The translations under genes were made by a program, and so were the position numbers. From contig NZ_CALSBP010000001.1 in assembly GCF_943373825.1 (NCBI RefSeq), forward strand, positions 372,001-436,000: a stretch of DNA of 64,000 bases, given 5' to 3'. The notes beneath the pieces are model-generated. The model saw only the letters and a program-made list of their open reading frames with translations. It did no database searches and was not told the DNA's origin. Source of the stretch: Aquimarina spinulae (GTDB lineage: Bacteria > Bacteroidota > Bacteroidia > Flavobacteriales > Flavobacteriaceae). The stretch's first letter is position 1, and each line of letters begins with the position of its first letter. Positions 43,507 through 52,716 of the stretch are shown piece after piece.

Positions 43507-46500
43507 ATGAAAAAATTAAACCAAACTTTTAAGGCTTGGTGTTTTCGAGATTTGTATCTGAAAACATCTTTGCTTTTCATTTTTATGTGCGTTTCAAGCA
43601 TTGCTTTTGCACAAGTGAACACGGGAGGAAGTGCTACCACTTCTGATCATCAAAAACAGATTATAGGGTATATTACCAACTGGGACGCCTGGAAAACCAA
43701 TACTGCAGGAGTACCTGAAGCCGGAGCTCTTACACATTTAAATATTGATTATTCTAAATACACGATTCTAAATTATTCATTTTTTGGAGTGGCTCGTGAT
43801 GGTTCTTTACATAGTGGCGATCATAGAAATAAGAATATATATCAAGATGGTGTAACACAAGAACCTGCTGATTTATTTTATACAGATTTGTATAGTAGTT
43901 GGGATTTACACCTCTTATTCGGGGAGTTAGAATATGTAAACTATGTAAACGCTGATATAAAAGCACGGGCAGAAGCTCAAGGCTTTCAAGTAGAAGTAGG
44001 AGCTAGTACATGGACACATCCTGTCTGGGGACTAAGCGGAGGATTACCATTACCTCTTAAAAAAGAAAATGGAGCTCTGGGGTTACTAGATCTTGCACAT
44101 CAAAAAGGAGTAAAAGTAATGGCCTCTATAGGAGGATGGAGTATGTGTAAACATTTCCCAGAAATGGCTGCCGATCCTGTAAAAAGAGCAAAATTTATTG
44201 AAGACTGTAAAAGATTAATCAATATTGGTTTCGACGGAATTGATTTAGACTGGGAATATCCAGGACCATTTTCAGGAATGAATTTTACAGGTAGTCAGGC
44301 AGATTTTGCGAATTTTGAATCTTTACTACAAGAAATTCGTAATGCTATAGGACCTACAAAATTAATTACATCGGCTATGGCTGCAGATCCAAGAAAACTG
44401 GATGGATTTAATTGGTCTGGAGTAGTTGCTAATATGGATTACTTTAACATGATGACTTATGATTATAATGGTGGTTGGTCTAATAAAGCAGGACATAATG
44501 CACCAGTATATCCGTATACAGGAGCAGAAGTACCTTTCTTTAACTGGCAATCTACTTTACAAAAACTTGTTGAAGCAGGAGTTCCTAAAAACAAAATATG
44601 TTTTGGAGCCCCATTCTACGGCAGGGGTGTGGTAACAGAAGGAACTGCTGATCTTAATTCAACAACAGTAAAACGATCAGAAACTGTACAACCAGATGGA
44701 CCAATACAAACCGCTGCAGATTATACAAATTGGCCGAAAGAAGTTTATGATGGTACTCCTAATTACTTTTTTATCAAACAAAAAGCCTTATCTCCTAATA
44801 GTGGTTGGACCAGAAAATGGGATAATGAAGCTAAGGTTCCTTATTTGGTAAATGGTAAATATTTTTTAAGCTATGATGATGAAGAGTCTATTGCTATTAA
44901 AGCTCAGTTTATTAATGATAATGAGCTTGCCGGGACTATTATTTGGACAGTTTATGGTGATCTTGAATTTGGAGGTACAGCAACTTCTTTTGGTAGAAAA
45001 CTTAAAAGATGGTCTAATGTAAAATCTCCTTTGGTGAATAAAATCAATGAAGTTTTTGCAAATGGAGGGCCAGGAGGAAATGTTTCTCCTACAGTTAATA
45101 TAACAGCACCAGCTAATAATTCTACTTTTGCTGAAGGCGCAACAATAGCTATAACAGCTAATGCATCTGATAGTGATGGAACTATTGCTAAAGTTGAATT
45201 CTATAATGGAACCACAAAATTAGGAGAGGACACTACATCACCATATGAGTATTCGTGGTCTAATGTTCCTGCCGGGAGTTATACAATAACGGCAAGAGCA
45301 ACAGATAATGGTAATGCTAGCACGACTTCTTCTGCCGTTTCTGTATCTGTTGGTAATAGTACAAATACACCGCCAACAGTAAATATTACTTCACCTAATA
45401 ATAACGATTCGTTTACAGCGGGAGTATCAATAGCTATAACTGCTAATGCATCTGATAGTGATGGAACGATCTCTAAAGTTGAATTCTATAACGGAACCAT
45501 AAAATTAGGAGAAGATACCAGCAGCCCTTATGGGTATACAATTTCTAATGCATCAGCAGGTGATTATACATTGACTGCAAAAGCAACAGATAATGAGAAT
45601 GCAACGACAACTTCCACTACTATTTCTATAACAGTTACTAGTGATACAGGAGGATGTACCAATATACCACAATATGTAGCAGGTACTTCTTATAGCAAAG
45701 ATCAGGAAGTGCAAAACGAAGGTGGAAAATTTACATGTAATGTTCCGGGATGGTGTTCTTCTGCAGCAGCTTGGGCATATGCGCCAGGTACTGGAGTTCA
45801 CTGGCAAGATGCGTGGTCAAAAACAGGAGATTGTAGTGGCGGTACTCCTAATACGAGTCCTACTGTAAGTATTACTTCACCAAGCGATAATAGCTCGTTT
45901 CAAGAAGGAGCGTCTGTAACAATAACTGCTAATGCAGCAGATGCAGATGGTACAGTATCTAAAGTTGAATTTTATAACGGTAGTACAAAATTAGGAGAAG
46001 ATACTTCTAGTCCTTATGAATATGTTTGGCAAAATGTTTCTGCAGGAAATTATGCAATAACAGCCAAAGCAACCGATAATCAGGGTGCATCGACCACATC
46101 TTCTGTAATAAATATTACCGTTAATGGAGTTAATAATACTCCTCCAACAGTTGCGATTACTTCACCAAATAATAATGACTCTTTTAACGAAGGAACTTCA
46201 ATCTCTATTACGGCAAATGCTTCTGATAGTGACGGGACTATTACTAAAGTAGAATTCTTTAACGGAACCACAAAACTGGGAGAAGATACTAGTAGTCCTT
46301 ATGCATATACAATTTCTAACGCATCTGTAGGAAATTATACATTGACAGCTAAGGCTACTGATAATGGAGGAGCTACTTCAACTTCTTCTGCGATATCAAT
46401 TTCGGTGACTACAGTAGGAAATGGTAATTGTGAAGGATTACCACAATATGCTGCAGGTACTTCATATAGCAAAGATCAGGAAGTGCAAAATGGAGGCGAA

Positions 46501-46878
46501 AAGTTTAAATGTAATGTTCCAGGATGGTGCTCTTCAGCAGCAGCATGGGCTTATGCACCTGGTACAGGAGCTCATTGGCAATTAGCTTGGTCAAAGACAG
46601 GAGACTGTACAGTAAGAAATTCTACGGTTAGCGTATTTCCGAATCCTACTGAAAATGGTATCATAAATGTGATGATAAATTCTGGAAAGTCTAACTCTAA
46701 ATTTAGATTTGAAGTACATTCCCTTAACGGAACTAAATTATTAGATTTTGAAAATAATGTGATGAATGGGCAGAATGGTAAAACATTTGATATTAGTTCT
46801 CTAAAAACTGGTTTGTACTTATATACGATTACTATAGGAAAAGAAAAAGAATATGGTAAAATGAAAGTATCAAATTAA
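43507..46878 (+). CDS. GH18 chitinase, multidomain, T9SS-secreted
   Basis: The 1123-residue protein has a signal peptide (to about residue 35, SSIAFAQ). Its GH18 barrel (about 50-505) is of the ChiA type: IIGYITNWDAW, VKVMASIGGWSMCKHFPEM, the complete catalytic motif DGIDLDWE (Asp243, Asp246, Asp248, Glu250), MTYDYNGGW, and a chitinase insertion-type segment before the last strand (AGTIIWTVYGD). Then come two Big_7 Ig domains (about 525-710), a chitin-binding module with WCSSAAAWAYAPGTG (about 716-776), two more Ig domains (778-968), a second such module (about 975-1036) and a T9SS sorting domain (1040-1123, ending KMKVSN). DNA coding for the CBM-Ig-Ig-CBM part is repeated in the next gene. 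Confidence 0.95.
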   Translation: MKKLNQTFKAWCFRDLYLKTSLLFIFMCVSSIAFAQVNTGGSATTSDHQKQIIGYITNWDAWKTNTAGVPEAGALTHLNIDYSKYTILNYSFFGVARDGSLHSGDHRNKNIYQDGVTQEPADLFYTDLYSSWDLHLLFGELEYVNYVNADIKARAEAQGFQVEVGASTWTHPVWGLSGGLPLPLKKENGALGLLDLAHQKGVKVMASIGGWSMCKHFPEMAADPVKRAKFIEDCKRLINIGFDGIDLDWEYPGPFSGMNFTGSQADFANFESLLQEIRNAIGPTKLITSAMAADPRKLDGFNWSGVVANMDYFNMMTYDYNGGWSNKAGHNAPVYPYTGAEVPFFNWQSTLQKLVEAGVPKNKICFGAPFYGRGVVTEGTADLNSTTVKRSETVQPDGPIQTAADYTNWPKEVYDGTPNYFFIKQKALSPNSGWTRKWDNEAKVPYLVNGKYFLSYDDEESIAIKAQFINDNELAGTIIWTVYGDLEFGGTATSFGRKLKRWSNVKSPLVNKINEVFANGGPGGNVSPTVNITAPANNSTFAEGATIAITANASDSDGTIAKVEFYNGTTKLGEDTTSPYEYSWSNVPAGSYTITARATDNGNASTTSSAVSVSVGNSTNTPPTVNITSPNNNDSFTAGVSIAITANASDSDGTISKVEFYNGTIKLGEDTSSPYGYTISNASAGDYTLTAKATDNENATTTSTTISITVTSDTGGCTNIPQYVAGTSYSKDQEVQNEGGKFTCNVPGWCSSAAAWAYAPGTGVHWQDAWSKTGDCSGGTPNTSPTVSITSPSDNSSFQEGASVTITANAADADGTVSKVEFYNGSTKLGEDTSSPYEYVWQNVSAGNYAITAKATDNQGASTTSSVINITVNGVNNTPPTVAITSPNNNDSFNEGTSISITANASDSDGTITKVEFFNGTTKLGEDTSSPYAYTISNASVGNYTLTAKATDNGGATSTSSAISISVTTVGNGNCEGLPQYAAGTSYSKDQEVQNGGEKFKCNVPGWCSSAAAWAYAPGTGAHWQLAWSKTGDCTVRNSTVSVFPNPTENGIINVMINSGKSNSKFRFEVHSLNGTKLLDFENNVMNGQNGKTFDISSLKTGLYLYTITIGKEKEYGKMKVSN
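45664..46607 (+). repeat. Long direct repeat, copy A (CBM-Ig-Ig-CBM coding segment)
   Basis: About 944 bases correspond to 48046-48989 with a constant offset of 2382 and no indel seen. Identity is very high, mostly silent or conservative changes; even intronic-like linkers match. Confidence 0.85.
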
Positions 46879-46894
46879 TTTAAAATAGTTTTGA

Positions 46895-46931
46895 AACCAT
46901 AAAAGGGTATTTCTTCTACTCTTTTATGGTT
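46895..46931 (+). terminator. Stem-loop after the 1123-residue GH18 gene
   Basis: AACCATAAAAG (46895-46905) pairs perfectly with CTTTTATGGTT (46921-46931) around a 15-base loop, 17 bases after the stop codon. Only a weak T-rich tail follows. Confidence 0.55.
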
Positions 46932-47088
46932 ACTATTAAGAATCTTATTATATAAATTACGATTACAGATTTTTTGATGGGTTGAATTATTTATCAACCT
47001 GTTGTGCGTATTGATGTTTTTGAATCTTAAAATTCGTCAATTCGAGTGCTTGTATATTTCGATATAACACTTAAATACCAGTAAAACC

Positions 47089-50000
47089 ATGTTTAAAAAA
47101 CACACAAACTCAGTAAATTTTATTAAAATTAATTGTTCATGGAGACAGTTAATTTGTACGACCTTATTTCTAACAGTAATTCTATCTGTTTTTCCCCATG
47201 GCACAGTAACATACCCTCCAAGTCGTGTTTGGAATTGTTTTCAGGAAGACCCTGAAAGTCCAGATTCTGCGGCTTGTGTTGCAGCAGTAGCCTCTCATGG
47301 CACACAGCCATTGTATGATTGGAGTGAAATTAATCAAGCGAATGCTAATGGTAATCATCAGCAATATGTGATGGATGGAAATCTGGCTAGCGGCGGCAGG
47401 CCCGAAAAATACGGAGGCATGGATCAAGTTAGATCTGATTGGGTGTCGACAAAAGTTTCTCCAGGGCCATTTACAGTTACTTGGACAAATCATGCTCCTC
47501 ATGCAACTGCTTATTATGAAGTTTATATAACCAAAGCAAGCTGGACACCGGATCAGCCATTAACGTGGGATAGCCTTGAACTTTTAGTACGAACACCTCC
47601 AAGTGGAGCAGAAAGAATTGTTAATATTCCGGTAACACTTCCTGTTAGGACAGGTAAACATGTTATTTATAGTGTTTGGCAAAGATCAGACAGTCCAGAA
47701 GCATTTTATTCGACTAGTGACATCAATTTTGATGGAGGGGGTACTGATACACAGGCACCTTCTGTTCCTACTGGTTTAGGGGCATCAAATGCTACACAAA
47801 CTACAGTAGATCTTGCCTGGAATGCTGCTACCGATAATGTAGCTGTAACTGGATATGATATATACCAGGGAAATACTATTGTTGCTACCGCAACTGGTAC
47901 TTCTCATCAAGTAACTGGATTAACAGCAAACACCTCGTATTCTTTTAGAATAAAAGCAAAGGATGCTGCAAATAATCAATCTGGTTTTAGTAATACTGCA
48001 ACTGCAACTACGCTTGCTGATACTGGAGGAGGAAACTGTACAGGAATACCACAATATGTAGCAGGTACTTCTTATAGCAAAGATCAGGAAGTACAAAATG
48101 AAGGAGAAAAATTTACATGTAATATTCCAGGATGGTGCTCTTCTGCTGCGGCTTGGGCATATGCACCTGGTACTGGTGCCCACTGGCAGGATGCCTGGTC
48201 AAAAACAGGAGATTGTACCGGTGGTACTCCTAATACGAGTCCTACTATAAGTATTACTTCTCCAAGTGATAATAGCTCGTTTCAAGAAGGAGCGTCTGTA
48301 ACAATGTCTGCTAGTGCAGCAGATACAGATGGTACAGTATCTAAAGTTGAATTTTATAACGGTAGTACAAAATTAGGAGAAGATACTTCTAGTCCTTATG
48401 AATATGTTTGGCAAAATGTTTCTGCAGGAAATTATGCAATAACAGCCAAAGCAACCGATAACCAAGGAGCATCGACCATATCTTCAGTAATAAATATTAC
48501 CGTTAATGGAGTTAATAATACTCCTCCAACAGTTACGATTACTTCACCAAATAATAATGACTCTTTTAACGAAGGAACTTCAATCTCTGTTACGGCAAAC
48601 GCTTCTGATAGTGACGGGACTATTACTAAAGTAGAATTCTTTAACGGAACCACAAAACTGGGAGAGGATACTAGTAGTCCTTATGCATATACAATTTCTA
48701 ACGCATCTGTAGGAAATTATACATTGACAGCTAAGGCTACTGATAATGGAGGAGCTACTTCAACTTCTTCTGCGATATCAATTTCGGTGACTACAGTAGG
48801 AAATGGTAATTGTGATGGGTTACCACAATATGTTGCAGGAACTTCATATAGTAAAGATCAGGAAGTACAAAATGAAGGAGAGAAGTTTAAATGTAATATT
48901 CCGGGGTGGTGTTCTTCTGCGGCAGCATGGGCATATGCACCAGGTACTGGAGCTCATTGGCAATCAGCTTGGTCAAAGACAGGTGATTGTGGAGGAGGAA
49001 CAGGAGGTGCTCCTGTAGTAAATATCACATCTCCTTCAAATGGTGCAACATATACTGCTGATAGTTCTGTTGTTGTTAATGCAACCGCAACCGATGATGG
49101 AACCGTTACTAAAGTAGAATTCTTTAATGGAACTACAAAACTAGGAGAAGATACTACTAATCCGTATTCTTATACAATTACCAACGCACAATCTGGTAGT
49201 TATTCTTTAACTGCAGTAGCAACCGATAATGAGAATAATCAAACCACTTCTGATCCAGTTGTAATTAGAAGCAGTACAGGAGGAGGAAATAATAATTTAC
49301 CAGGAAAAATACTGGTAGGGTACTGGCATAATTTTGATAATGGTTCTACTACACCAAGATTGAGCGAGGTATCCAGAGATTGGGATGTGATTTGTGTTGC
49401 ATTTGCAGAACCTAAAGCGGGAAGTACAGCCGATATGCTATTTAGTCCATATAGTATTTATAATGGAAATACTCAGGCTTTTATAGATGATGTTGCTACT
49501 GTAAAGAGTAGAGGACAAAAAGTACTAATTTCTATTGGAGGTGCTAATGCAAGAGTAGAATTGAATAATGAAACTGAAAAGAATTTATTCGTAAGTTCTA
49601 TGACTAATATTATCAATACATATGGCTTTAATGGATTGGATATAGATTTAGAAGGAAGCTCCCTTTCACTAGGTAGCGGAGATTCTGATTTCAGGAATCC
49701 AACTACAGCAAAGATCAAAAATCTTATTGCTGCTACAAAAGCCATTAGAACCAATATAGGTGCAAATAGATTTATATTAAGTATGGCTCCAGAAACGGCG
49801 TATGTACAAGGTGCATATGGGAATTATTCTGGAATTTTTGGAGCATATTTACCTGTTATTCATGCACTACGTAATGAAATGGATTATATTCATGTACAGC
49901 ACTATAATACAGGTTCTATGTTTGGAGGAGATGGAAAAATATACCAGCCAGCCACTGCAGATTTTCATGTGGCTATGGCAGAAATGTTAATTACTGGTTT

Positions 50001-50577
50001 CCCAGTTGCACAAACTGGACTTACATTTCCTGGACTTAGAGCAGATCAGGTTGCTATTGGATTACCTGCTACTACTCAAGCAGCAGGAAGCGGATATACT
50101 TCTGAAGCTGTTGTACAACAAGCACTGGATTATTTGATTAAAGGAACCTCTTATCCAGGAAGAACGTATACAACTAGTTCTACATATCCTAGTTTTAGAG
50201 GTTTAATGACCTGGTCTATTAATTGGGATTTGGTAAATAATTCTACCTTCTCTTCAAGCCATAGAGCATATTTGGATGGATTAGGTGCCAGAGCTGCTAA
50301 TGCACAAAATAGTGTAGGGAAAGTATTTCCTAATCCTATTTCTGGAAATATAATTAATGTTGCCTTAGATGGTTCTATTTCTAAATCAGGTTCTGATTAT
50401 TTCAGATTCCAGATATTTAATACTAATGGAATTGAAGTTTATAATTTTCAGAATGACAGGCTTCAAAGAGGAGAAAGTGTTAAGAGTTTTGATATCGGTG
50501 AACTAGAATCGGGAATGTATTTTTATACGATTTCAGTTTCCAAAAACAAAACAACAGGTAAAATAATTAGAGAGTAA
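47089..50577 (+). CDS. LPMO (AA10)-GH18 chitinase fusion, multidomain, T9SS-secreted
   Basis: The 1162-residue protein starts with a signal peptide ending at about Pro36; the next residue is His37, as needed for the copper histidine brace of an AA10 lytic polysaccharide monooxygenase (HGTVTYPPSRVWNC). The second brace His138 lies in NHAPHATAYYEVYIT, and EAFYSTSDI matches the family end. After it come a fibronectin III domain (about 223-308), a chitin-binding module (about 315-375), two Ig domains (about 383-570), another chitin-binding module (575-635), a further Ig (640-735), a GH18 barrel (about 743-1070, catalytic motif NGLDIDLE, Glu855, first Asp replaced by Asn848), and a T9SS sorting domain (1080-1162). 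One chain thus joins oxidative and hydrolytic attack on chitin. Confidence 0.94.
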   Translation: MFKKHTNSVNFIKINCSWRQLICTTLFLTVILSVFPHGTVTYPPSRVWNCFQEDPESPDSAACVAAVASHGTQPLYDWSEINQANANGNHQQYVMDGNLASGGRPEKYGGMDQVRSDWVSTKVSPGPFTVTWTNHAPHATAYYEVYITKASWTPDQPLTWDSLELLVRTPPSGAERIVNIPVTLPVRTGKHVIYSVWQRSDSPEAFYSTSDINFDGGGTDTQAPSVPTGLGASNATQTTVDLAWNAATDNVAVTGYDIYQGNTIVATATGTSHQVTGLTANTSYSFRIKAKDAANNQSGFSNTATATTLADTGGGNCTGIPQYVAGTSYSKDQEVQNEGEKFTCNIPGWCSSAAAWAYAPGTGAHWQDAWSKTGDCTGGTPNTSPTISITSPSDNSSFQEGASVTMSASAADTDGTVSKVEFYNGSTKLGEDTSSPYEYVWQNVSAGNYAITAKATDNQGASTISSVINITVNGVNNTPPTVTITSPNNNDSFNEGTSISVTANASDSDGTITKVEFFNGTTKLGEDTSSPYAYTISNASVGNYTLTAKATDNGGATSTSSAISISVTTVGNGNCDGLPQYVAGTSYSKDQEVQNEGEKFKCNIPGWCSSAAAWAYAPGTGAHWQSAWSKTGDCGGGTGGAPVVNITSPSNGATYTADSSVVVNATATDDGTVTKVEFFNGTTKLGEDTTNPYSYTITNAQSGSYSLTAVATDNENNQTTSDPVVIRSSTGGGNNNLPGKILVGYWHNFDNGSTTPRLSEVSRDWDVICVAFAEPKAGSTADMLFSPYSIYNGNTQAFIDDVATVKSRGQKVLISIGGANARVELNNETEKNLFVSSMTNIINTYGFNGLDIDLEGSSLSLGSGDSDFRNPTTAKIKNLIAATKAIRTNIGANRFILSMAPETAYVQGAYGNYSGIFGAYLPVIHALRNEMDYIHVQHYNTGSMFGGDGKIYQPATADFHVAMAEMLITGFPVAQTGLTFPGLRADQVAIGLPATTQAAGSGYTSEAVVQQALDYLIKGTSYPGRTYTTSSTYPSFRGLMTWSINWDLVNNSTFSSSHRAYLDGLGARAANAQNSVGKVFPNPISGNIINVALDGSISKSGSDYFRFQIFNTNGIEVYNFQNDRLQRGESVKSFDIGELESGMYFYTISVSKNKTTGKIIRE
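48046..48989 (+). repeat. Long direct repeat, copy B (CBM-Ig-Ig-CBM coding segment)
   Basis: This segment of the LPMO-GH18 gene repeats 45664-46607 of the preceding chitinase gene, collinear without indels, and lies in the same reading frame of the same domain set. Confidence 0.85.
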
Positions 50578-50608
50578 TTTATTTTAATTTTCTAAGTGTA
50601 TTATTTAA

Positions 50609-50636
50609 AATGGAGTCCAGATATCTGGACTCCATT
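50609..50636. terminator. Bidirectional terminator after the LPMO-GH18 gene
   Basis: A perfect 28-base palindrome (arms AATGGAGTCCAG / CTGGACTCCATT around ATAT) is followed by GTTTTTG on the plus strand. It lies between the convergent stops at 50577 and 50666. Confidence 0.8.
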
Positions 50637-50665
50637 GTTTTTGATTTAATTTTCTTAAAAAGGAT

Positions 50666-51112
50666 TTACTCAATTCTACTGTAGTTTTCGGCAAGTGTAT
50701 ATTGCCCGTTTTTATCGATACTAATTTGTTGATAAGAGTTAGAATTCATCATTAGTTCAAATCTAAAAACTTGAATAGTGTCTATGATTTTCATCATTGG
50801 CCCCGAAGCATATTCTAAGCGTTCTTCGAGCATACCATCCTTAATTGTATAGGTACCATAGCCAAACCATTCGTTTTTGTCTTTTGGATCAAACCGGGTC
50901 CACATCACTTTTTCTTTGCTATACATTTTTACTTGGCGATATCCATTTTGATTTAAAATAGTATCACTTATTTGGTTATCTTCATAAAGAAATTGATGTT
51001 TAAGTTCCCAAACACCTTCAAGGTTATAAGGCTCAATATCGGTAGTTTTATTCTGCCGTGTAACAGTAGAAAAAAAGCACACCCCTAATAGAATCAGTAC
51101 TAAGGTTTTCAT
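50666..51112 (-). CDS. Exported lipocalin-like hypothetical protein
   Basis: The 148-residue protein has a signal peptide (LVLILLGVCFFSTVTRQ). The mature part begins with a lipocalin-like phrase (NLEGVWELKHQFLYE) and alternates short strands ending YTLAENYSRIE, as in small periplasmic lipocalin-like proteins of Bacteroidota. No ligand can be predicted. It is a single gene convergent with the LPMO-GH18 gene. Confidence 0.7.
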   Translation of the reverse strand: MKTLVLILLGVCFFSTVTRQNKTTDIEPYNLEGVWELKHQFLYEDNQISDTILNQNGYRQVKMYSKEKVMWTRFDPKDKNEWFGYGTYTIKDGMLEERLEYASGPMMKIIDTIQVFRFELMMNSNSYQQISIDKNGQYTLAENYSRIE

Positions 51113-51545
51113 GATTGAGAGGTTTAAAGTGAGTATCTTATTAAGTTACGAAAAAAAGGTGAGATAAAATGAACTTGATTAGCTTTTGTAGTATTGTTAA
51201 AATATTGATTTTAAGTAATCTATATGTAATCAGGTAGTTGGTTTTATTTCTGTCGATATTTATGAAATACATCGATTTCTCAGAAAAACTGATACTTTTT
51301 TTCGAAAATAATAGTTCTTCGATTATTATTTTTTTGCCTGTATTATGTATCAGGTGTATTCAAATCTTTAATTTCTGAGTAGGAATACGGATTCAAATTA
51401 TTATTTTTAAGACCCGAATTAAGTATTCTAAAGAAATATCAGGCTATGATTCGGCGTGGAGGAGCTGAGGTAAAACAAGTAAACAAATCCATTATGAAAG
51501 GATTTTAGATTCAACTCCTGCCAACGCCGAGATTATAGCCATATT
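51113..51545. other. Intergenic region (433 bases) with an imperfect inverted repeat
   Basis: Most is AT-rich without a gene. At about 51450-51536 a GC-richer patch has arms GGCTATGATTCGGCGT and ACGCCGAGATTATAGCC that pair imperfectly, an inner GGAG/CTCC pairing and a small AAATCC/GGATTT hairpin. A stop-bounded frame here (ending KQVNKSIMKGF) has no proper start. It may be a structured RNA, a terminator pair or debris of a lost gene. Confidence 0.4.
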
Positions 51546-52505
51546 TTAATCTAATATCAATTCCATTTGGATATTACATCGCTCATATGGAGTTGAGTGC
51601 CCTGCTACTTTGTTAAACCCTAGTTTATGATACAGATTAATGGCAGGTTTTAATACAGTATTACTTTCTAAATATATTTTTTGAGCATTTAATGATTGCG
51701 CTTTTTTGATTATAGCTTTCCCTAATAACCAACCTATACCTTTACCTTTTGCCTTTGGAGAAACAGCCATTTTGGCAAGTTCAAAGTCGTAGTGAGGATC
51801 ATCCATTTTTATCAAAGCGCATACACCAACAGGTTCTTTATCGTATAATGCAACTAATATCTCACCTCCTTTATCCAAAATGTATTCTTTTGGTTGATCC
51901 AGAGATTTACGATCCGTTTCTTCCATCTTAAAAAAGGTAGTGATCCATTCTTCATTGAGGTTCTTGAATGGGATTCTATATTTAGCCTCATAAGGAACGA
52001 TTTCAACTTTTTTTATTTCTCTAAGTTTCTTTTCTTCTTTTACACGGTGAAACATTGATTTTTGATCCAAAAGAAATTCAAATTCTTCAATAGCATGCCA
52101 CATATTGTGCCTACTTTGATTTAAGGTAACTTCTACAGCTTTTTGTACATCGGTATATTGATCTTTAATATGATTTGCTATCTGCCGGCCTTTGGGAGCC
52201 AGTTCGATGTTATTTTTTCTCCCATCATTTTTATCTTTCTTTTCACATAAAATTTGTTCTTTAACCATCTCCCGAACAATTTTGCTTACAGAAGGGTGAG
52301 AGTGACCAATTTCATTGGCTATTGCAGTAATAGATTTCTCGCCATTCTGAGACAGAACATAAAACACAGGAAACCATTTTGGTTTTAAATCCACATCATA
52401 CATTTCATAAATTTTCGTAGCATCTTCTGTCATCTTTTCACTTAACATTCTAAGCCTGGTGCCAATTGCTATTATACCAATATTGTCAAAAAAATTCATT
52501 TGCAT
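51546..52505 (-). CDS. Bifunctional MarR-type regulator/GNAT acetyltransferase
   Basis: The 319-residue protein fuses an N-terminal MarR winged helix (about 1-150; NEIGHSHPSVSKIVREMVKEQILCEKKDKNDGR) to a GNAT domain (about 165-319; ILVALYDKEPVGVCALIK, LAKMAVSPKAKGKGIGWLLGKAIIKKAQ as the acetyl-CoA loop, and LYHKLGFNKV). Such MarR-GNAT fusions are a known family; targets are generally unknown. It is a single gene. Confidence 0.93.
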   Translation of the reverse strand: MQMNFFDNIGIIAIGTRLRMLSEKMTEDATKIYEMYDVDLKPKWFPVFYVLSQNGEKSITAIANEIGHSHPSVSKIVREMVKEQILCEKKDKNDGRKNNIELAPKGRQIANHIKDQYTDVQKAVEVTLNQSRHNMWHAIEEFEFLLDQKSMFHRVKEEKKLREIKKVEIVPYEAKYRIPFKNLNEEWITTFFKMEETDRKSLDQPKEYILDKGGEILVALYDKEPVGVCALIKMDDPHYDFELAKMAVSPKAKGKGIGWLLGKAIIKKAQSLNAQKIYLESNTVLKPAINLYHKLGFNKVAGHSTPYERCNIQMELILD

Positions 52506-52660
52506 AATTAATTACGTAATCAGTTACGTAAATATAATAATTTACTTTCTTTTTTCAAAATGAATTCATTTTTCCGAAGATATTGTGATAGGGGTAAAGG
52601 GCTACATAGCAATTTGAAGCCTTATATTTTGTTTGTAATTTATATGTTGGATTATTTCAT

Positions 52661-52690
52661 AAAAAACCCGGTTACATACATGAACCGGGT
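52661..52690 (-). terminator. Terminator of the OmpA-like gene
   Basis: ACCCGGTT (52666-52673) pairs with AACCGGGT (52683-52690); on the minus strand the stem is followed by six T (A at 52661-52666). It lies 27 bases after the stop of the OmpA-like gene. Confidence 0.75.
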
Positions 52691-52716
52691 CTCTCTTTAT
52701 AAAACAGTAATGTTTT

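Noticed and set aside
45090..46600. Regular repeats that could suggest a CRISPR or tandem repeat array
   Set aside because: The repeats are coding Ig and chitin-binding modules of about 90 and 60 codons in frame, with no short spacer pattern.
47182..47502. Open frame of 106 codons on the minus strand
   Set aside because: It is antisense to the LPMO domain with its clear copper-site motifs; composition is that of a frame shadow.
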